Positions 9,046 to 18,679 of a DNA stretch of 64,000 nucleotides are shown piece after piece (position 1 is the stretch's first letter; the number at the start of each line of letters is the position of its first letter). Both the position numbers and the translations under genes were made by a program. Location of the stretch: positions 1-64,000 of the forward strand of contig SZPI01000003.1 in NCBI GenBank assembly GCA_030263635.1, written 5' to 3'. The stretch comes from Flexicrinis sp001567485 (lineage in GTDB: Bacteria; Chloroflexota; Anaerolineae; Aggregatilineales; Phototrophicaceae). The notes under the pieces are model-generated. The model saw only the letters and a program-made list of their open reading frames with translations. It made no database searches and was not told where the DNA came from.

Positions 9046-10449
9046 TTACCGTTCCACGCTAGAAGGTGGTATCACAAACACCCAAGACGGATGATCCGCC
9101 CGCGCAGCGCCGCGCTCAAACGCGAATACCTGCCATGCCACGCCGTCCCACAGCGCGGCGATCTGCCCGCCGACGTCGATGACCGGCAGATGATCGCGCA
9201 GCATCCGCGGCGTCTTCGCGTTGATCAGCCAATCCTTGAGCTTCTGATGTCCACCGCCAAGCAGCGCAACACGATCTCCGGGTCTGCGTGTGCGTACGGT
9301 GACCCCTCCGCTGCCGACCTCCAGCGCGAACGCCGCCGCCGGTTTGACATCGCCGAACCTCTGCCCGGCACGCCATCCGAACGGCATATCGAGCGCCGGG
9401 CCGGGCCGCACGCTGAACTCCGGCGGCAGCCAGTACCCGTCATAGGGTGGAGACCACGCGCTGTCCGCCCGATACAACGCGACATATTCGCCGTCCAGTT
9501 CGACGTTGACGCCGCCTTGAACCTGCACGATCCCCCCTTCCGGCTGGTCGAGCAGGTCGAGCACGCCGGCCGAATGCTCGTAGGACGGCTCGCAGTCGGG
9601 CGCCAGCCGCTGCAAGAGCCGGATCAGCGCGCGGCGTTGGAGCGCCCGGTCGAGTTGAGCAAACGGCGCGCGGCGTATCCACAGCCGATCCCCATGGCGC
9701 GCGGCGTTCGCATCGCACCACGGCTCAACCCACGACGTCAGAACGGCATCGTCCTCGGCGGCGAGATGGGCCAGCCGCGCCATCGACATCACGACCGCCG
9801 GGTTCGCCGTCTCCAACAGAGGCATGACGGTCTGGCGAAGCCAATTGCGGCGATGGGCCGGGTCGCGGTTGCTCGCGTCGTCGCGGAAGGGGATCTCGTT
9901 GGCCCGGCAGTACGCCTCAAGCTCGCCCTTGCGAAGCATCAAGAACGGTCGCAGCAGGGGCAGCGACGGATGCCCCGGCACGGTCGACTCGGCGCGCATC
10001 CCGCCCAGCCCGTGGATGCCTGCGCCGCGAATCACGTTCAGCAGCACAGTTTCCGCCTGATCGTCGGCATGATGCGCCGTGGCGACCCAATCGGCGTGGA
10101 TATCGGTGGCGCACTCCGCGAGAAACGCATAGCGCGCATCGCGAGCGCGTTCCTCGACGCCGGACATATTGGGGTCGATCCGTCCGCGCCCGACAGCGCA
10201 CGAGATGCCCCAACGCCCCGCCGTCTGCGCGGTGAACACGGCGTCATCGAAGCCGGCGTCTCCGCGCAGGCCGTGGTCAAAGGTCGCCGCCGCGATGCGA
10301 ACGCCCAGCGCCGGCGCGACCTGAATGGCGGTATGCAGCAGCGCCAGCGAGTCCGCCCCGCCTGAAACCGCGATCAGTCCCGTCGTGTGGCGCCGGCCCG
10401 TCAAGGCCATACGGAGTGCTTGGAGTAGGGATACCGCCGAGTCGCTCAT
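9046..10449 (-). CDS. tilS: tRNA(Ile)-lysidine synthase
   Basis: 467-residue N-type PP-loop ATPase. It joins lysine to C34 of the CAU-anticodon tRNA-Ile so that it reads AUA and not AUG. The signature SGGADSLALLH (about 25-35) is the PP-loop. The region DWVATAHHADDQAETVLLNVIRG is characteristic of the catalytic domain. The C-terminal TilS domain follows, with VRTRRPGDR and LKDWLINAKTPRMLRDHLPV. The gene is divergent from mreB across a 114-bp gap. Confidence 0.93.
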   Translation of the reverse strand: MSDSAVSLLQALRMALTGRRHTTGLIAVSGGADSLALLHTAIQVAPALGVRIAAATFDHGLRGDAGFDDAVFTAQTAGRWGISCAVGRGRIDPNMSGVEERARDARYAFLAECATDIHADWVATAHHADDQAETVLLNVIRGAGIHGLGGMRAESTVPGHPSLPLLRPFLMLRKGELEAYCRANEIPFRDDASNRDPAHRRNWLRQTVMPLLETANPAVVMSMARLAHLAAEDDAVLTSWVEPWCDANAARHGDRLWIRRAPFAQLDRALQRRALIRLLQRLAPDCEPSYEHSAGVLDLLDQPEGGIVQVQGGVNVELDGEYVALYRADSAWSPPYDGYWLPPEFSVRPGPALDMPFGWRAGQRFGDVKPAAAFALEVGSGGVTVRTRRPGDRVALLGGGHQKLKDWLINAKTPRMLRDHLPVIDVGGQIAALWDGVAWQVFAFERGAARADHPSWVFVIPPSSVER

Positions 10450-10525
10450 GGGTTTTGCACTAGCCCGTGGTAGATCGCCCGATTATAGTTGCGTGCTGCT
10501 GTATTTCGAGGACATCCGTGCCGTA

Positions 10526-10534
10526 TGCTATAAT
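10526..10534 (+). promoter_or_regulatory. Extended -10 promoter of the mre operon
   Basis: TGC followed by TATAAT (10529-10534), identical to the kinase promoter core at 1174-1182. The -35 is weak. It lies in the tilS-mreB divergent gap. Confidence 0.65.
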
Positions 10535-10563
10535 CCACGACGCGCGTCCGGCCAGGGGGCCTT

Positions 10564-11625
10564 GTGTTAAGTCCACTCGATTATATCTTCGGGTTGTTCT
10601 CACTCGACCTCGGTATTGACCTTGGTACGGCCAATACTCTGGTTGCGGTGCGCGGCAAGGGCATCGTGATCAACGAACCGTCGTTCGTGGCGATCGACAA
10701 GAAGTCCAGCCAGCCCCTTGAGGTGGGCGCGCGCGCTAAAGAGATGTGGAGCAAGAACCCGCGCAACATCCTGATCGTACGCCCCCTTCGCGACGGCGTC
10801 ATCAGCGAGTTCGAAGTCACTGAATCGATGCTCGATCACCTGATTCGCAAGGCGCACGAGCAGTCGTGGGTGCCGATCCCGCGCCCGCGCGTCGTCATCG
10901 GCATACCCAGCGGCGTCACCGAGGTCGAGAAGCGGGCGGTCTACGACGCCGCAATCAACAGCGGCGCGCGCGAAGCCTTCCTGATCGAGGAGCCGGTGGC
11001 GGCGGCGGTCGGATCGGGCCTTCCCGTGCAAGAGACGCGCGGCAGCATGATGATCGACATCGGCGGTGGCACTACCGAGGTCGCCGTGTTCTCGCTGGGC
11101 GGTGTCGTCATCAGCCGGAGCATCCGCGTCGCTGGCGATGAGATGGACGAGGACGTCGTTCAGTATATACGCGCCAAGCACAATCTGCTGATCGGCGAGC
11201 CGTCTGCGGAGCGTGTTAAGATCGAGGTCGGTTCGGCGTATCCGCTGCCGACCGAGCGCGTCTATCCGGTCAAGGGCCGCAATCTGGTCACCGGCCTCCC
11301 GGCCACGGTCGAGGTCAGTTCGGTCGAAATCCGCGAGGCATTGTCCGGCTCGGTGAACATTATCATCGACACGGTGAAGGACGCGCTGGACGACACGCCG
11401 CCAGAGCTGATCGCTGACCTGATCGAGTCGGGCATTTGCATGAGCGGCGGCGGCAGCCAGCTCAAGGGCCTTTCGGCGCGGCTCCAAGACGAACTGGGCA
11501 TCCGCGTGTACGTGGCCGACGATCCGATGACGTGCGTAGCGCGCGGCGCGGCGCGTGTGCTGGAAGACTACAACAATCTGCGCCGATTACTGGTCAGTTC
11601 GAGCCGTGGCAGCACGCAGCACTAG
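10564..11625 (+). CDS. mreB: Rod-shape protein MreB
   Basis: 353-residue bacterial actin homologue that forms membrane-associated filaments guiding lateral wall synthesis. The ATPase core motifs are present: DLGTANTLV (phosphate 1), IDIGGGTTEVAV (phosphate 2) and CMSGGGSQLKGL (adenosine). The N-terminal LDYIFGLFS is a typical amphipathic membrane anchor. The start is GTG at 10564 behind AGGGGG. The mreBCD-PBP2 order is the classical shape operon. Confidence 0.95.
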   Translation: MLSPLDYIFGLFSLDLGIDLGTANTLVAVRGKGIVINEPSFVAIDKKSSQPLEVGARAKEMWSKNPRNILIVRPLRDGVISEFEVTESMLDHLIRKAHEQSWVPIPRPRVVIGIPSGVTEVEKRAVYDAAINSGAREAFLIEEPVAAAVGSGLPVQETRGSMMIDIGGGTTEVAVFSLGGVVISRSIRVAGDEMDEDVVQYIRAKHNLLIGEPSAERVKIEVGSAYPLPTERVYPVKGRNLVTGLPATVEVSSVEIREALSGSVNIIIDTVKDALDDTPPELIADLIESGICMSGGGSQLKGLSARLQDELGIRVYVADDPMTCVARGAARVLEDYNNLRRLLVSSSRGSTQH

Positions 11626-11674
11626 CCGCCCGGCGCGGCCTGCCCGCCCCGGTTGACATGACGGATCCCTGCCC

Positions 11675-12529
11675 ATGAGGCGCCGCACCAACAGCATCCG
11701 GCTACCCGCCCTTACCGTACTGATCCTTGTCTGCGTGGCGCTGATCGTGGTCAGCGGCGGTGGCGGACTCGACGCGATTCGCGGGGTGATCGCCGCGCCG
11801 TTCGAGTTCCTCAGCGGCCTTATCAGCCGGGGCAACAGCGCCGTCGATGACATCGGAGATATGCGGCGCACATACGAAGAACTCACGCAGTACGTCGCCG
11901 ACCTCGAAACCACGCTCGCGCAGCTCACCGCCGAGGTGGTCGCCCTGCGCGAGATCGGCGCCGACTATCAACGGCTCGCTGACCTCGTCAATTACGTGTC
12001 GCAGGTGCAGAACCAAGAGGTCGTCGCGGCGGACGTGATCGCGCGCGATACGATCAGCGCGCTGCGCACCATATCGATCAACCGGGGGGCGCGTGATGGC
12101 GTGCGCGTCGGCAGCCCGGTCGTCACCGGACAGGGGTTGGTCGGGCGTGTCGTCGCCGTGAGCGCCAACGCCGCGCATGTTCAGCTTATCAATTCCGAGT
12201 TCAGCGCCATCAGCGCGCGGCTCGAAACCAGTCGTGTCGAAGGCAGCGTGGTCGGTCAGGCATCCGGCAACCTGCGCATGACGCTGCTGCCGCAGGGCGC
12301 CAACGTGCAGGTGGGCGATCTGGTGCGCACCAGCGGCCTCGGCGGCAACCTCCCGCCCGACATCGTGATTGGTCAAGTGACCAGCACGCGGCAGTTCGAA
12401 TCGGACATCGAGCAGACCGCCGAGGTGCGCAGCTTCATTGACTTTGATCGGCTGGAGATCGTGTTGGTCGTGACCAGCTTCGAGCCGGTCGACCTGTCGG
12501 TCTTTGAGCCTACGCCGGTCGCGCCGTGA
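11675..12529 (+). CDS. mreC: Rod-shape protein MreC
   Basis: 284 residues. One N-terminal transmembrane helix (about 10-30) and an extracytoplasmic coiled coil (about 55-100) are followed by the paired beta-barrel domains of MreC. These show VIARDTISALRTISINRGARDGV, VTGQGLVGRV and LPQGANVQVGDLVRTSGLGG. MreC links MreB to the penicillin-binding protein in the Rod complex. It lies between mreB and mreD. Confidence 0.92.
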   Translation: MRRRTNSIRLPALTVLILVCVALIVVSGGGGLDAIRGVIAAPFEFLSGLISRGNSAVDDIGDMRRTYEELTQYVADLETTLAQLTAEVVALREIGADYQRLADLVNYVSQVQNQEVVAADVIARDTISALRTISINRGARDGVRVGSPVVTGQGLVGRVVAVSANAAHVQLINSEFSAISARLETSRVEGSVVGQASGNLRMTLLPQGANVQVGDLVRTSGLGGNLPPDIVIGQVTSTRQFESDIEQTAEVRSFIDFDRLEIVLVVTSFEPVDLSVFEPTPVAP

Positions 12530-12533
12530 GACC

Positions 12534-13055
12534 ATGGGCGGATTCCTTGCTATCCCGATCCTCGGCCTCGCCGCGATTCTCCAAGCGAGTCTCGTCCCGA
12601 TCCTCGACCTCCCCGGCGGCGGCCCCAACCTCACGTTCGTGATCGTGCTGGCATGGGCGCTGAACGCGCCGGTCGGCCAAGCGGCGCTGTGGGCGCTGTT
12701 GGGCGGGCTGTTCGCCGATCTGCTGTCCATCGTACCGCTGGGGACGTCGTCGCTGGGCCTGCTGCTGATGGTGGCCGCGCTCAACGCGCTCGGGTCGCAG
12801 GTGTTCCAGCTTCGCTTTCTGCTGCTGCTGGTGATGAGCGTGTTCGGCACGATGGCATACGAGTTCCTGCGCGTCGTGTTGATCGATCTGTATCAGCTGC
12901 TCGGCTACGTTCCGGCTACGGCTTCCGTCCGCATCGACTGGGCGAGCGACCTGACGACCACGGTATTCCCGACGATCGTTTATAATTTCATCCTGATTCT
13001 GCCGGTGTACATCATCTTGCGGCTGTTCCAGCGCCGTTTGCCCCGGCCAGAGTAA
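12534..13055 (+). CDS. mreD: Rod-shape protein MreD
   Basis: 173-residue integral membrane protein with about five to six helices, including the family-typical stretch GGLFADLLSIVPLGTSSLGLLL. It partners MreC in the Rod complex. The start at ATG 12534 is a few bases after the mreC stop; the upstream in-frame extension (12504) would overlap mreC. Identification rests on position and hydrophobic pattern as well as the motif. Confidence 0.88.
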   Translation: MGGFLAIPILGLAAILQASLVPILDLPGGGPNLTFVIVLAWALNAPVGQAALWALLGGLFADLLSIVPLGTSSLGLLLMVAALNALGSQVFQLRFLLLLVMSVFGTMAYEFLRVVLIDLYQLLGYVPATASVRIDWASDLTTTVFPTIVYNFILILPVYIILRLFQRRLPRPE

Positions 13056-13070
13056 TCGGGGACATTTCCG

Positions 13071-15386
13071 ATGCGTGATCTTTCAACTTTTCAGGGCTGG
13101 CGCCTCACGTTCTTTCAGGGCGTGCTGGTCGCCGTCTTTGCGATCTTCGCGATCCGTATGTACGACCTTCAGATCGACCGGCAAGCCGACTTTCAGGCTG
13201 CCGCCGACGACAATCGGTTGTCGATCCTGCCGCTGGCCGCCGATCGCGGCGTGATCTACGACCGCAACAACGTCTTGCTCGCGCGAAACGCGCCGGCGTA
13301 TGTCGTCGAGATCACCCCGGCCGCGCTGCCAAGCGACACCGCCGGCCGCTACGAAATCTATAACCGGATTTCGGCCCTCACCGGCGTGCCGCCCACGTTC
13401 GCCGCCGAGCAGCAGGGGACGGTATTCGTCCGCAGCATCGAGCGCATCGTCAAGGAAGGTGAAGGCATCGCGCCGTTCACGCCGGTCGCTGTCGCCACGG
13501 ACATCGACCGTCAGGCCGCCGTGCGCCTGCTCGAAGACCGCATCAGCCTGCCCGGCGTGGACGTGCGCACCGTCGCCGTGCGCGAATATCCGACCGGCGA
13601 ACTCACGTCGCACGTCGTCGGCTACATGGGGCCGGTCAGCGCCGAGGTCGCGGAAGCCTTGCGCGAACTAGGCTTCGACCCACGCTTTGAACGCGAGGGC
13701 TACGCCGGCATCGAGGCGTACATGGAGAACGTCCTCGCGGGAGAACGCGGCTCCATTACACGGGAGATCGACGTGGCCGGCGAGGTGCAGCGCGAGCTGT
13801 CCGTCGTGCCGCCGACCGCCGGCAACAGCCTGCGGCTCACCATCGACGTCGACCTTCAAGCCGCGGCGCAGGCGGCGCTGACGAGCATGCTCGATCAGCT
13901 CAACGAACAGTCGCGGTCGCGCGGACAAGGCATCCAGAGCCAGCGCGGGGTTGTCATCGGCATGGATCCGCGTACTGGCGAAATCCTCGCCTTAGTGAGC
14001 TACCCGTCCTACGACAACACACGCTTTGCCCGCGCCATCGACGGCGAGTACTACCTGACCGTTCTCAACGATCCGCTTACGCCGCTGCTGAACAAGGCAT
14101 CGGGATCGCTGTACCCGCCGGGATCGGCGTGGAAGCTGATCACCGCGGCGGCCGCGCTTGAAGAAGACGTGATCTCGCCCAACGCGACGTTGTTCGATCC
14201 GGGCGATCTGATCGTCGAGAACCGCTACGCACCAAACGACCCCGCGCAAAGCCAGCGCTTCGTGTGCTGGAACCGCGAGGGCCACGGCAGTCTCAATATC
14301 GTCGGTGCGATTGCCAACTCATGCAACGTGTACTTCTATCAGATTGGCGGGGGGAACCCGTCCGTCAGCCCGCTGCGCTTGCGCGAGGGCGGCCTCGGCA
14401 TCCGCAACCTCGTTCGCTACGCGCAGGCACTCGGCGTCGGGTCGGAGTTGGGGATCGAGCTGGTTGGCGAGCTGGCCGGCCGGATGCCTGATCCGGACTG
14501 GAAGCGGCGGATTTACGGCGAGAACTGGTCGACCGGCGACACGTATAACGCCGCCTTCGGCCAAGGGTATATCACCGTGACGCCGCTGCAGATGATTACG
14601 TCCGTGCAGGGCCTTATCACGGGGCAGCTGCTTCAGCCCACGCTTGTCCGCGAAGTGCTGGACGAGGCCGGCAACCCGATCCGGCCGTTCGCGCCGAAAG
14701 TCATGCGAACGCTTCAACTCGACGCGCCGAACCCGGACGGCACGCTGACCCTGTTCTTGCAGGAAGACATGATTATGAAGGGCGCGGACAGCCTCGCCTG
14801 CACCTGCGAACCGAACAGCCCGTACTATAACGCTGTGCGCTGCAGCCCAGACCTGTACCGCAACACCGTCGACGTCGATCCCGCGCCTTTCAGCGAAGAT
14901 CTGCGGTCGTACAAGGTACACGTCCCGTTCAACTACACGTTCAACGGAAGTGTGTGCAACCCGCTTCGCTTCGACGCCGACTATACGCCAGCCTTCTTCA
15001 CCGAAGAAAACATGCAGATCGTCCGGCTGGGAATGCGCGAAGCTGTCGTGACCGGCACCGCAGGCGGCGCGAACCTGCCGTATGTCGCTGTGGCGGGAAA
15101 GACCGGCACGGCCGAATACTGCGACGACATCGCGTTTGCGCTGGACACCTGCGAGTTCGGCAACTGGCCGGATCACGCGTGGTTCACCGCTTATGCGCCG
15201 TATGAAGCCCCCGAAATCCTGTTGATCGCGTTCATCTACAACGGCATCGAAGGGTCGGCGTATGCGCTTCCGGTCGTCGTGGAGACGCTTGAAGCCTACT
15301 ACCGGCTGAAGAACGAGCGCGCCGACGTTGCGAATTTGCTCGATGGCGAAGGCGCTGCCATCGCGTATGCCAAGCTGTCGCCTTAG
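13071..15386 (+). CDS. mrdA: Penicillin-binding protein 2 (class B transpeptidase)
   Basis: 771-residue peptidoglycan DD-transpeptidase of the elongation machinery. One N-terminal helix (about 12-27) precedes the pedestal (ADRGVIYDRN) and the transpeptidase domain. Catalytic Ser352 is in SAWK, followed by Ser417-Cys-Asn419 and Lys677-Thr-Gly679. The SxN to KTG distance is about 258 residues, against about 160 in E. coli PBP2. The extra block of roughly 100 residues (about 560-660) contains several cysteines, and further cysteines flank KTG. Disulfides outside the membrane are plausible. Family assignment is firm; the role of the insertion is unknown. Confidence 0.93.
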   Translation: MRDLSTFQGWRLTFFQGVLVAVFAIFAIRMYDLQIDRQADFQAAADDNRLSILPLAADRGVIYDRNNVLLARNAPAYVVEITPAALPSDTAGRYEIYNRISALTGVPPTFAAEQQGTVFVRSIERIVKEGEGIAPFTPVAVATDIDRQAAVRLLEDRISLPGVDVRTVAVREYPTGELTSHVVGYMGPVSAEVAEALRELGFDPRFEREGYAGIEAYMENVLAGERGSITREIDVAGEVQRELSVVPPTAGNSLRLTIDVDLQAAAQAALTSMLDQLNEQSRSRGQGIQSQRGVVIGMDPRTGEILALVSYPSYDNTRFARAIDGEYYLTVLNDPLTPLLNKASGSLYPPGSAWKLITAAAALEEDVISPNATLFDPGDLIVENRYAPNDPAQSQRFVCWNREGHGSLNIVGAIANSCNVYFYQIGGGNPSVSPLRLREGGLGIRNLVRYAQALGVGSELGIELVGELAGRMPDPDWKRRIYGENWSTGDTYNAAFGQGYITVTPLQMITSVQGLITGQLLQPTLVREVLDEAGNPIRPFAPKVMRTLQLDAPNPDGTLTLFLQEDMIMKGADSLACTCEPNSPYYNAVRCSPDLYRNTVDVDPAPFSEDLRSYKVHVPFNYTFNGSVCNPLRFDADYTPAFFTEENMQIVRLGMREAVVTGTAGGANLPYVAVAGKTGTAEYCDDIAFALDTCEFGNWPDHAWFTAYAPYEAPEILLIAFIYNGIEGSAYALPVVVETLEAYYRLKNERADVANLLDGEGAAIAYAKLSP

Positions 15387-15395
15387 GATGCACGG

Positions 15396-16547
15396 ATGAC
15401 CGACACCCTCGAATTCTCCGCGCGGGATACGCTCAAATACGTGGCTCCTGCCGCGCTCGCGGCCGTTATCGCATTCGTGGCGTTCACGCTGATCGGCAGC
15501 ACGCCGCTGCTGCGCGCGATGGGGTTGTCGGCGGCGGTGGCCGGCGTCGCGCTGACCGTGCGCAGCATGGGCGCGCTGATGTCGCTGGTGGGCGGGCTGG
15601 CGATCGCATTCAGCCCCGCGTACTGGGCACAAGCGGGCGGCGGCGGCAGCGCCCCGGCGACGATCGTGCTGGCGCTGGGCGCTGGGGCGGTGCTCGCACT
15701 GATCCTCATTATCCTCGTGCAGCGGCCTTACGTCGCCGTCGTGGCCGCGCTCGCCGCCTTCGCCGTGGTGTTCATCTCGCAGATCGGCGAGCCGCGCAGC
15801 CTGCGTCTGACCGTGTTGGCCTCGGCGTGGTTGATCTACCTGCTCGTCCAAGCGGTGCTGACGGCCAATCCCCGCCCCGACGAACCCCCACGTTATGGAT
15901 ACCGGTTCGCGGCCGCGCTGCGTGCTGGCATCCTGCTGATCCTCGCCGCCGCGACCATCAACGACCCGCTGTTCGTGCTGTTCGTACCGGCCGTGGCGCT
16001 CGGCCTGATCGAATCGCGCGCGCGGATCCCGATGTGGTACTGGCTGATTCTAGGCGTGATCGTCGTATTCGGCGCCCGCGGGATCATGCTCACGTACGTC
16101 TCGCCGCAGTGGTGGGGCGTGACGGTCGACATGGCGCTCAGCTCGCGCTCGAACGTCCCGTTCCTTGTGGCCGACGGCTGGCGCGATGGCGCGCGCTGGA
16201 TCACCACGTTCGGCCTGCTCGTGTCCCAATTCACTTTCGCCGGCGTAGCGCTCAGCGTGTTGGGCGTGGCGCGGCTGGCACGCTGGTATCCGCCGCTGGG
16301 CACCGTGATGATGGTCGCGTATGCGACGTTCTTCGCGTTTGGCCTTGCCTACTTCGGCCGCGACCGGTCGACCCTGCTGCTGCCGCTGCTGATGATCCAG
16401 ACATTCCTCATGTGTTATGCCGTGCACGCGATCGGGCAGTGGGCCAGCAAGGTGCTGCGCACTCCGGAGGTGCTCACCGTCCGCTGGGCCGCGCCGGCGG
16501 TGCTGGCGATTCTCCCCGCGTTTCTGTTTCTGCAGGTGGTGAAGTAG
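15396..16547 (+). CDS. Polytopic membrane protein, last gene of the shape operon
   Basis: 383 residues with about ten hydrophobic helices and short loops; no recognised catalytic motif. It starts 9 bp after the PBP2 stop, where rodA is often found, but it lacks the RodA/FtsW pattern. The N-terminal half, with AFSPAYWAQAGGGG, faintly recalls GT-C/DUF2723-type membrane proteins. It may belong to cell-envelope synthesis by position only. Confidence 0.7.
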   Translation: MTDTLEFSARDTLKYVAPAALAAVIAFVAFTLIGSTPLLRAMGLSAAVAGVALTVRSMGALMSLVGGLAIAFSPAYWAQAGGGGSAPATIVLALGAGAVLALILIILVQRPYVAVVAALAAFAVVFISQIGEPRSLRLTVLASAWLIYLLVQAVLTANPRPDEPPRYGYRFAAALRAGILLILAAATINDPLFVLFVPAVALGLIESRARIPMWYWLILGVIVVFGARGIMLTYVSPQWWGVTVDMALSSRSNVPFLVADGWRDGARWITTFGLLVSQFTFAGVALSVLGVARLARWYPPLGTVMMVAYATFFAFGLAYFGRDRSTLLLPLLMIQTFLMCYAVHAIGQWASKVLRTPEVLTVRWAAPAVLAILPAFLFLQVVK

Positions 16548-16600
16548 CCCATAGAGGCGGTGAAAACCCGCACAATCCAACTGTTCAGCCCACTGTTCGC

Positions 16601-16609
16601 TGGTACAAT
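16601..16609 (+). promoter_or_regulatory. Extended -10 promoter of the glycosyltransferase group
   Basis: TGG followed by TACAAT (16604-16609), about 50 bp before the start of the membrane glycosyltransferase gene. The -35 is poor. Confidence 0.45.
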
Positions 16610-16657
16610 ACGCCGTGAGATTCATCTAAGTGTGCTGACGTTGCAGAACGGCGCTGC

Positions 16658-18679
16658 ATGACGAAAAACAGCCGATTCAGCTTCGCGCTTGCCGTAATTC
16701 TTTTGCTGGCGGGCGCGGTACTGCGTGCATACGCGATCGGCCAAGTCCCGTTGGGGCTGAGCCAATCCGAGATCGTCGACCTCCGCTTGACCGAAACCGT
16801 GCGTCAAGGCAGCGTGCAGGTGTTCTTCGCGCTGGGAGACGAAGGGCGCGAGACGCTGTACCCTGCCGTGATCGCCGGCCTGACCTCGATCTTGGGCGCC
16901 GGCACACTGATTTTCAGCTGGATCGCGTTCGCGGTCGGCATGATCACGCTGGCGTTGACTTACGCGCTAGGCCGCCGCTTGTATGGCGATCTGGCCGGCT
17001 TGGCCGCGCTCGGATTTCTGGCCGTCACATGGTGGCCGGTGCTGCTCTCGCGGTCGGTCGGCCGCGAGACGGTGCTCCCGATCCTCGTTACCAGCGTGCT
17101 GCTCGCGCTGGCGCTGGGCCTGCCGGTTTACGGCCCACGCCGGCCCGCCTCTTCCCAAACCGCCGCCTTCGCGGGGCTGGGCGTCGCCGTCGCCATCGGG
17201 ATCTACCTGCATCCGTTCGGTTTGGTCGTGGGCCTGTTGACGCTCGGGTTCGTCGGTTTCTACATGGCGTTCGGCCGGCCGCGTTTGACCGACCCGATCC
17301 GCCGTTCCATCGGATTCACCGCCCTGCTTGTGCTGATCTTCGTCGTGCCTTACCTGCTGAGCGCGATGAATCTACCGCATCTGAGCGGGGCCGTGCGCCT
17401 CGTCTCCGGCTTAACATCCGACCCGACACCGGTCTGGGAACGCGCCTTCAACAGCGTCATGGGCCTCGGCCTGCTCGGTGACAGCAACCCGGCCGTCAAT
17501 ATCCCCGGACGTCCGTTCACCGACCCGATCTCCGCGCTCATCATCGGGTTGGGGGCGGTCGTCGCGCTGCGCTATCTGCGCCGCCGCCTGCGCTTCACGC
17601 TGCTGGCAATCGGGCTGCTCGTGCTTGGGCCGCTGGTGATCTTCGCGCCGAACAGCCCGTCATGGATCGCCTCAAGCGTCCTGATCCCCGTGCTGGCGCT
17701 CTGCTTCGGGCTGGGCATCACCGCGCTCGGCACGCTGCTGCGCCGTCGGGCCGCCGCGGGGTTGATCCTCGCCTCGCTGCTGATCTTCAATTTTGGCTGG
17801 ACATTTCAGGACTTGTTCTTCGTATGGCCGGATCTGCCGGAAGTCCGTGCCGCGTATAACTCGCGCATCGCCGAGCAAGCGCAGGTCATCGACCGCACCG
17901 CGAGCGACGTCCCAACCCTGCTGTGCAGCACCGACTTCAGCGCGGCGCGCGCCACCACTACCTTCAACAACACGCGCTTGCTCGCGCTCATGTTGAACAA
18001 TCGCAGTGCCCCGCTGCGCGCACTCAACTGCACGTTCGGGCTAGTGTTCCCTAACGGCGGCGCGAAGTTCCAGCTCATCTCGCCCAACCGCTCACTGCTT
18101 GACAGTGTCGATCCGGCCGTGTCACGTTGGCTCGACCTCGCAGATGAAGCGGCGCGCGGCGTTTTGCAGTTTTCGATCGAGTGGCAGTTGGCCGATCTGA
18201 CCGGCCTGTTCACAACAGCGGCCCCCGTTCGGCTCGAACCGGACGTGAAGACTACCGACGATGTGTTGTTCCCCCCGATGCGGTTAGAGAACAACCTGAC
18301 GTTTCTGGGTTACGTGCCGGTGATGACCCGCGTCAAGCCCGGCGGCGTTCTGCCCGTCGTGACGTATTGGCGCGTGGATGGCATGCTGCCGCCCGATCTG
18401 GTCGTATTCTCGCATCTGTACGGCGATCTGGGCGCGGCTCCGCTGGCGAACCTCGACAGCATCAGCATGCGGCCCATCAGCCTCGCGCAGCGCGACGTGT
18501 TCATGCAGGTACATCTGCTGCGCCTGCCCGAAACCCTGCCCGAACGCACCTATGACATCGCCGTTGGCGCGTATCGCACGCAAAGCTCGCAGCGGCTGCA
18601 AGTCCTCCTCGAACCCGATCTGCGCCCGGCGGGAACCCGTTTGATCCTGTACAGCGTGGAGGTCACCTCGAACCCGTAA
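16658..18679 (+). CDS. GT-C membrane glycosyltransferase (ArnT/PMT-like)
   Basis: 673 residues. The first 400 contain about ten to eleven transmembrane helices in the GT39/ArnT style. An acidic first external loop (LSQSEIVDLRL) follows helix 1, and SRSVGRE lies between helices 3 and 4. The C-terminal 270 residues are a soluble, probably extracytoplasmic domain. Such enzymes move sugars from polyprenyl-phosphate donors to lipids or proteins. The last base of the stop is the first base of the next ATG (TAATG), so it is coupled to the RNase Z gene and then to two GT2 genes. The acceptor is unknown. Confidence 0.8.
   Translation: MTKNSRFSFALAVILLLAGAVLRAYAIGQVPLGLSQSEIVDLRLTETVRQGSVQVFFALGDEGRETLYPAVIAGLTSILGAGTLIFSWIAFAVGMITLALTYALGRRLYGDLAGLAALGFLAVTWWPVLLSRSVGRETVLPILVTSVLLALALGLPVYGPRRPASSQTAAFAGLGVAVAIGIYLHPFGLVVGLLTLGFVGFYMAFGRPRLTDPIRRSIGFTALLVLIFVVPYLLSAMNLPHLSGAVRLVSGLTSDPTPVWERAFNSVMGLGLLGDSNPAVNIPGRPFTDPISALIIGLGAVVALRYLRRRLRFTLLAIGLLVLGPLVIFAPNSPSWIASSVLIPVLALCFGLGITALGTLLRRRAAAGLILASLLIFNFGWTFQDLFFVWPDLPEVRAAYNSRIAEQAQVIDRTASDVPTLLCSTDFSAARATTTFNNTRLLALMLNNRSAPLRALNCTFGLVFPNGGAKFQLISPNRSLLDSVDPAVSRWLDLADEAARGVLQFSIEWQLADLTGLFTTAAPVRLEPDVKTTDDVLFPPMRLENNLTFLGYVPVMTRVKPGGVLPVVTYWRVDGMLPPDLVVFSHLYGDLGAAPLANLDSISMRPISLAQRDVFMQVHLLRLPETLPERTYDIAVGAYRTQSSQRLQVLLEPDLRPAGTRLILYSVEVTSNP

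Noticed and set aside
14319..15851. A 510-residue open frame antisense to PBP2 and its neighbour
   Set aside because: PBP2 has all catalytic motifs on the other strand, and the antisense product is His/Arg/Gln-rich without domains.
15396..16547. RodA at the end of the mre operon
   Set aside because: The position suits RodA, but the protein lacks the RodA/FtsW conserved loops. It is called only a membrane protein.
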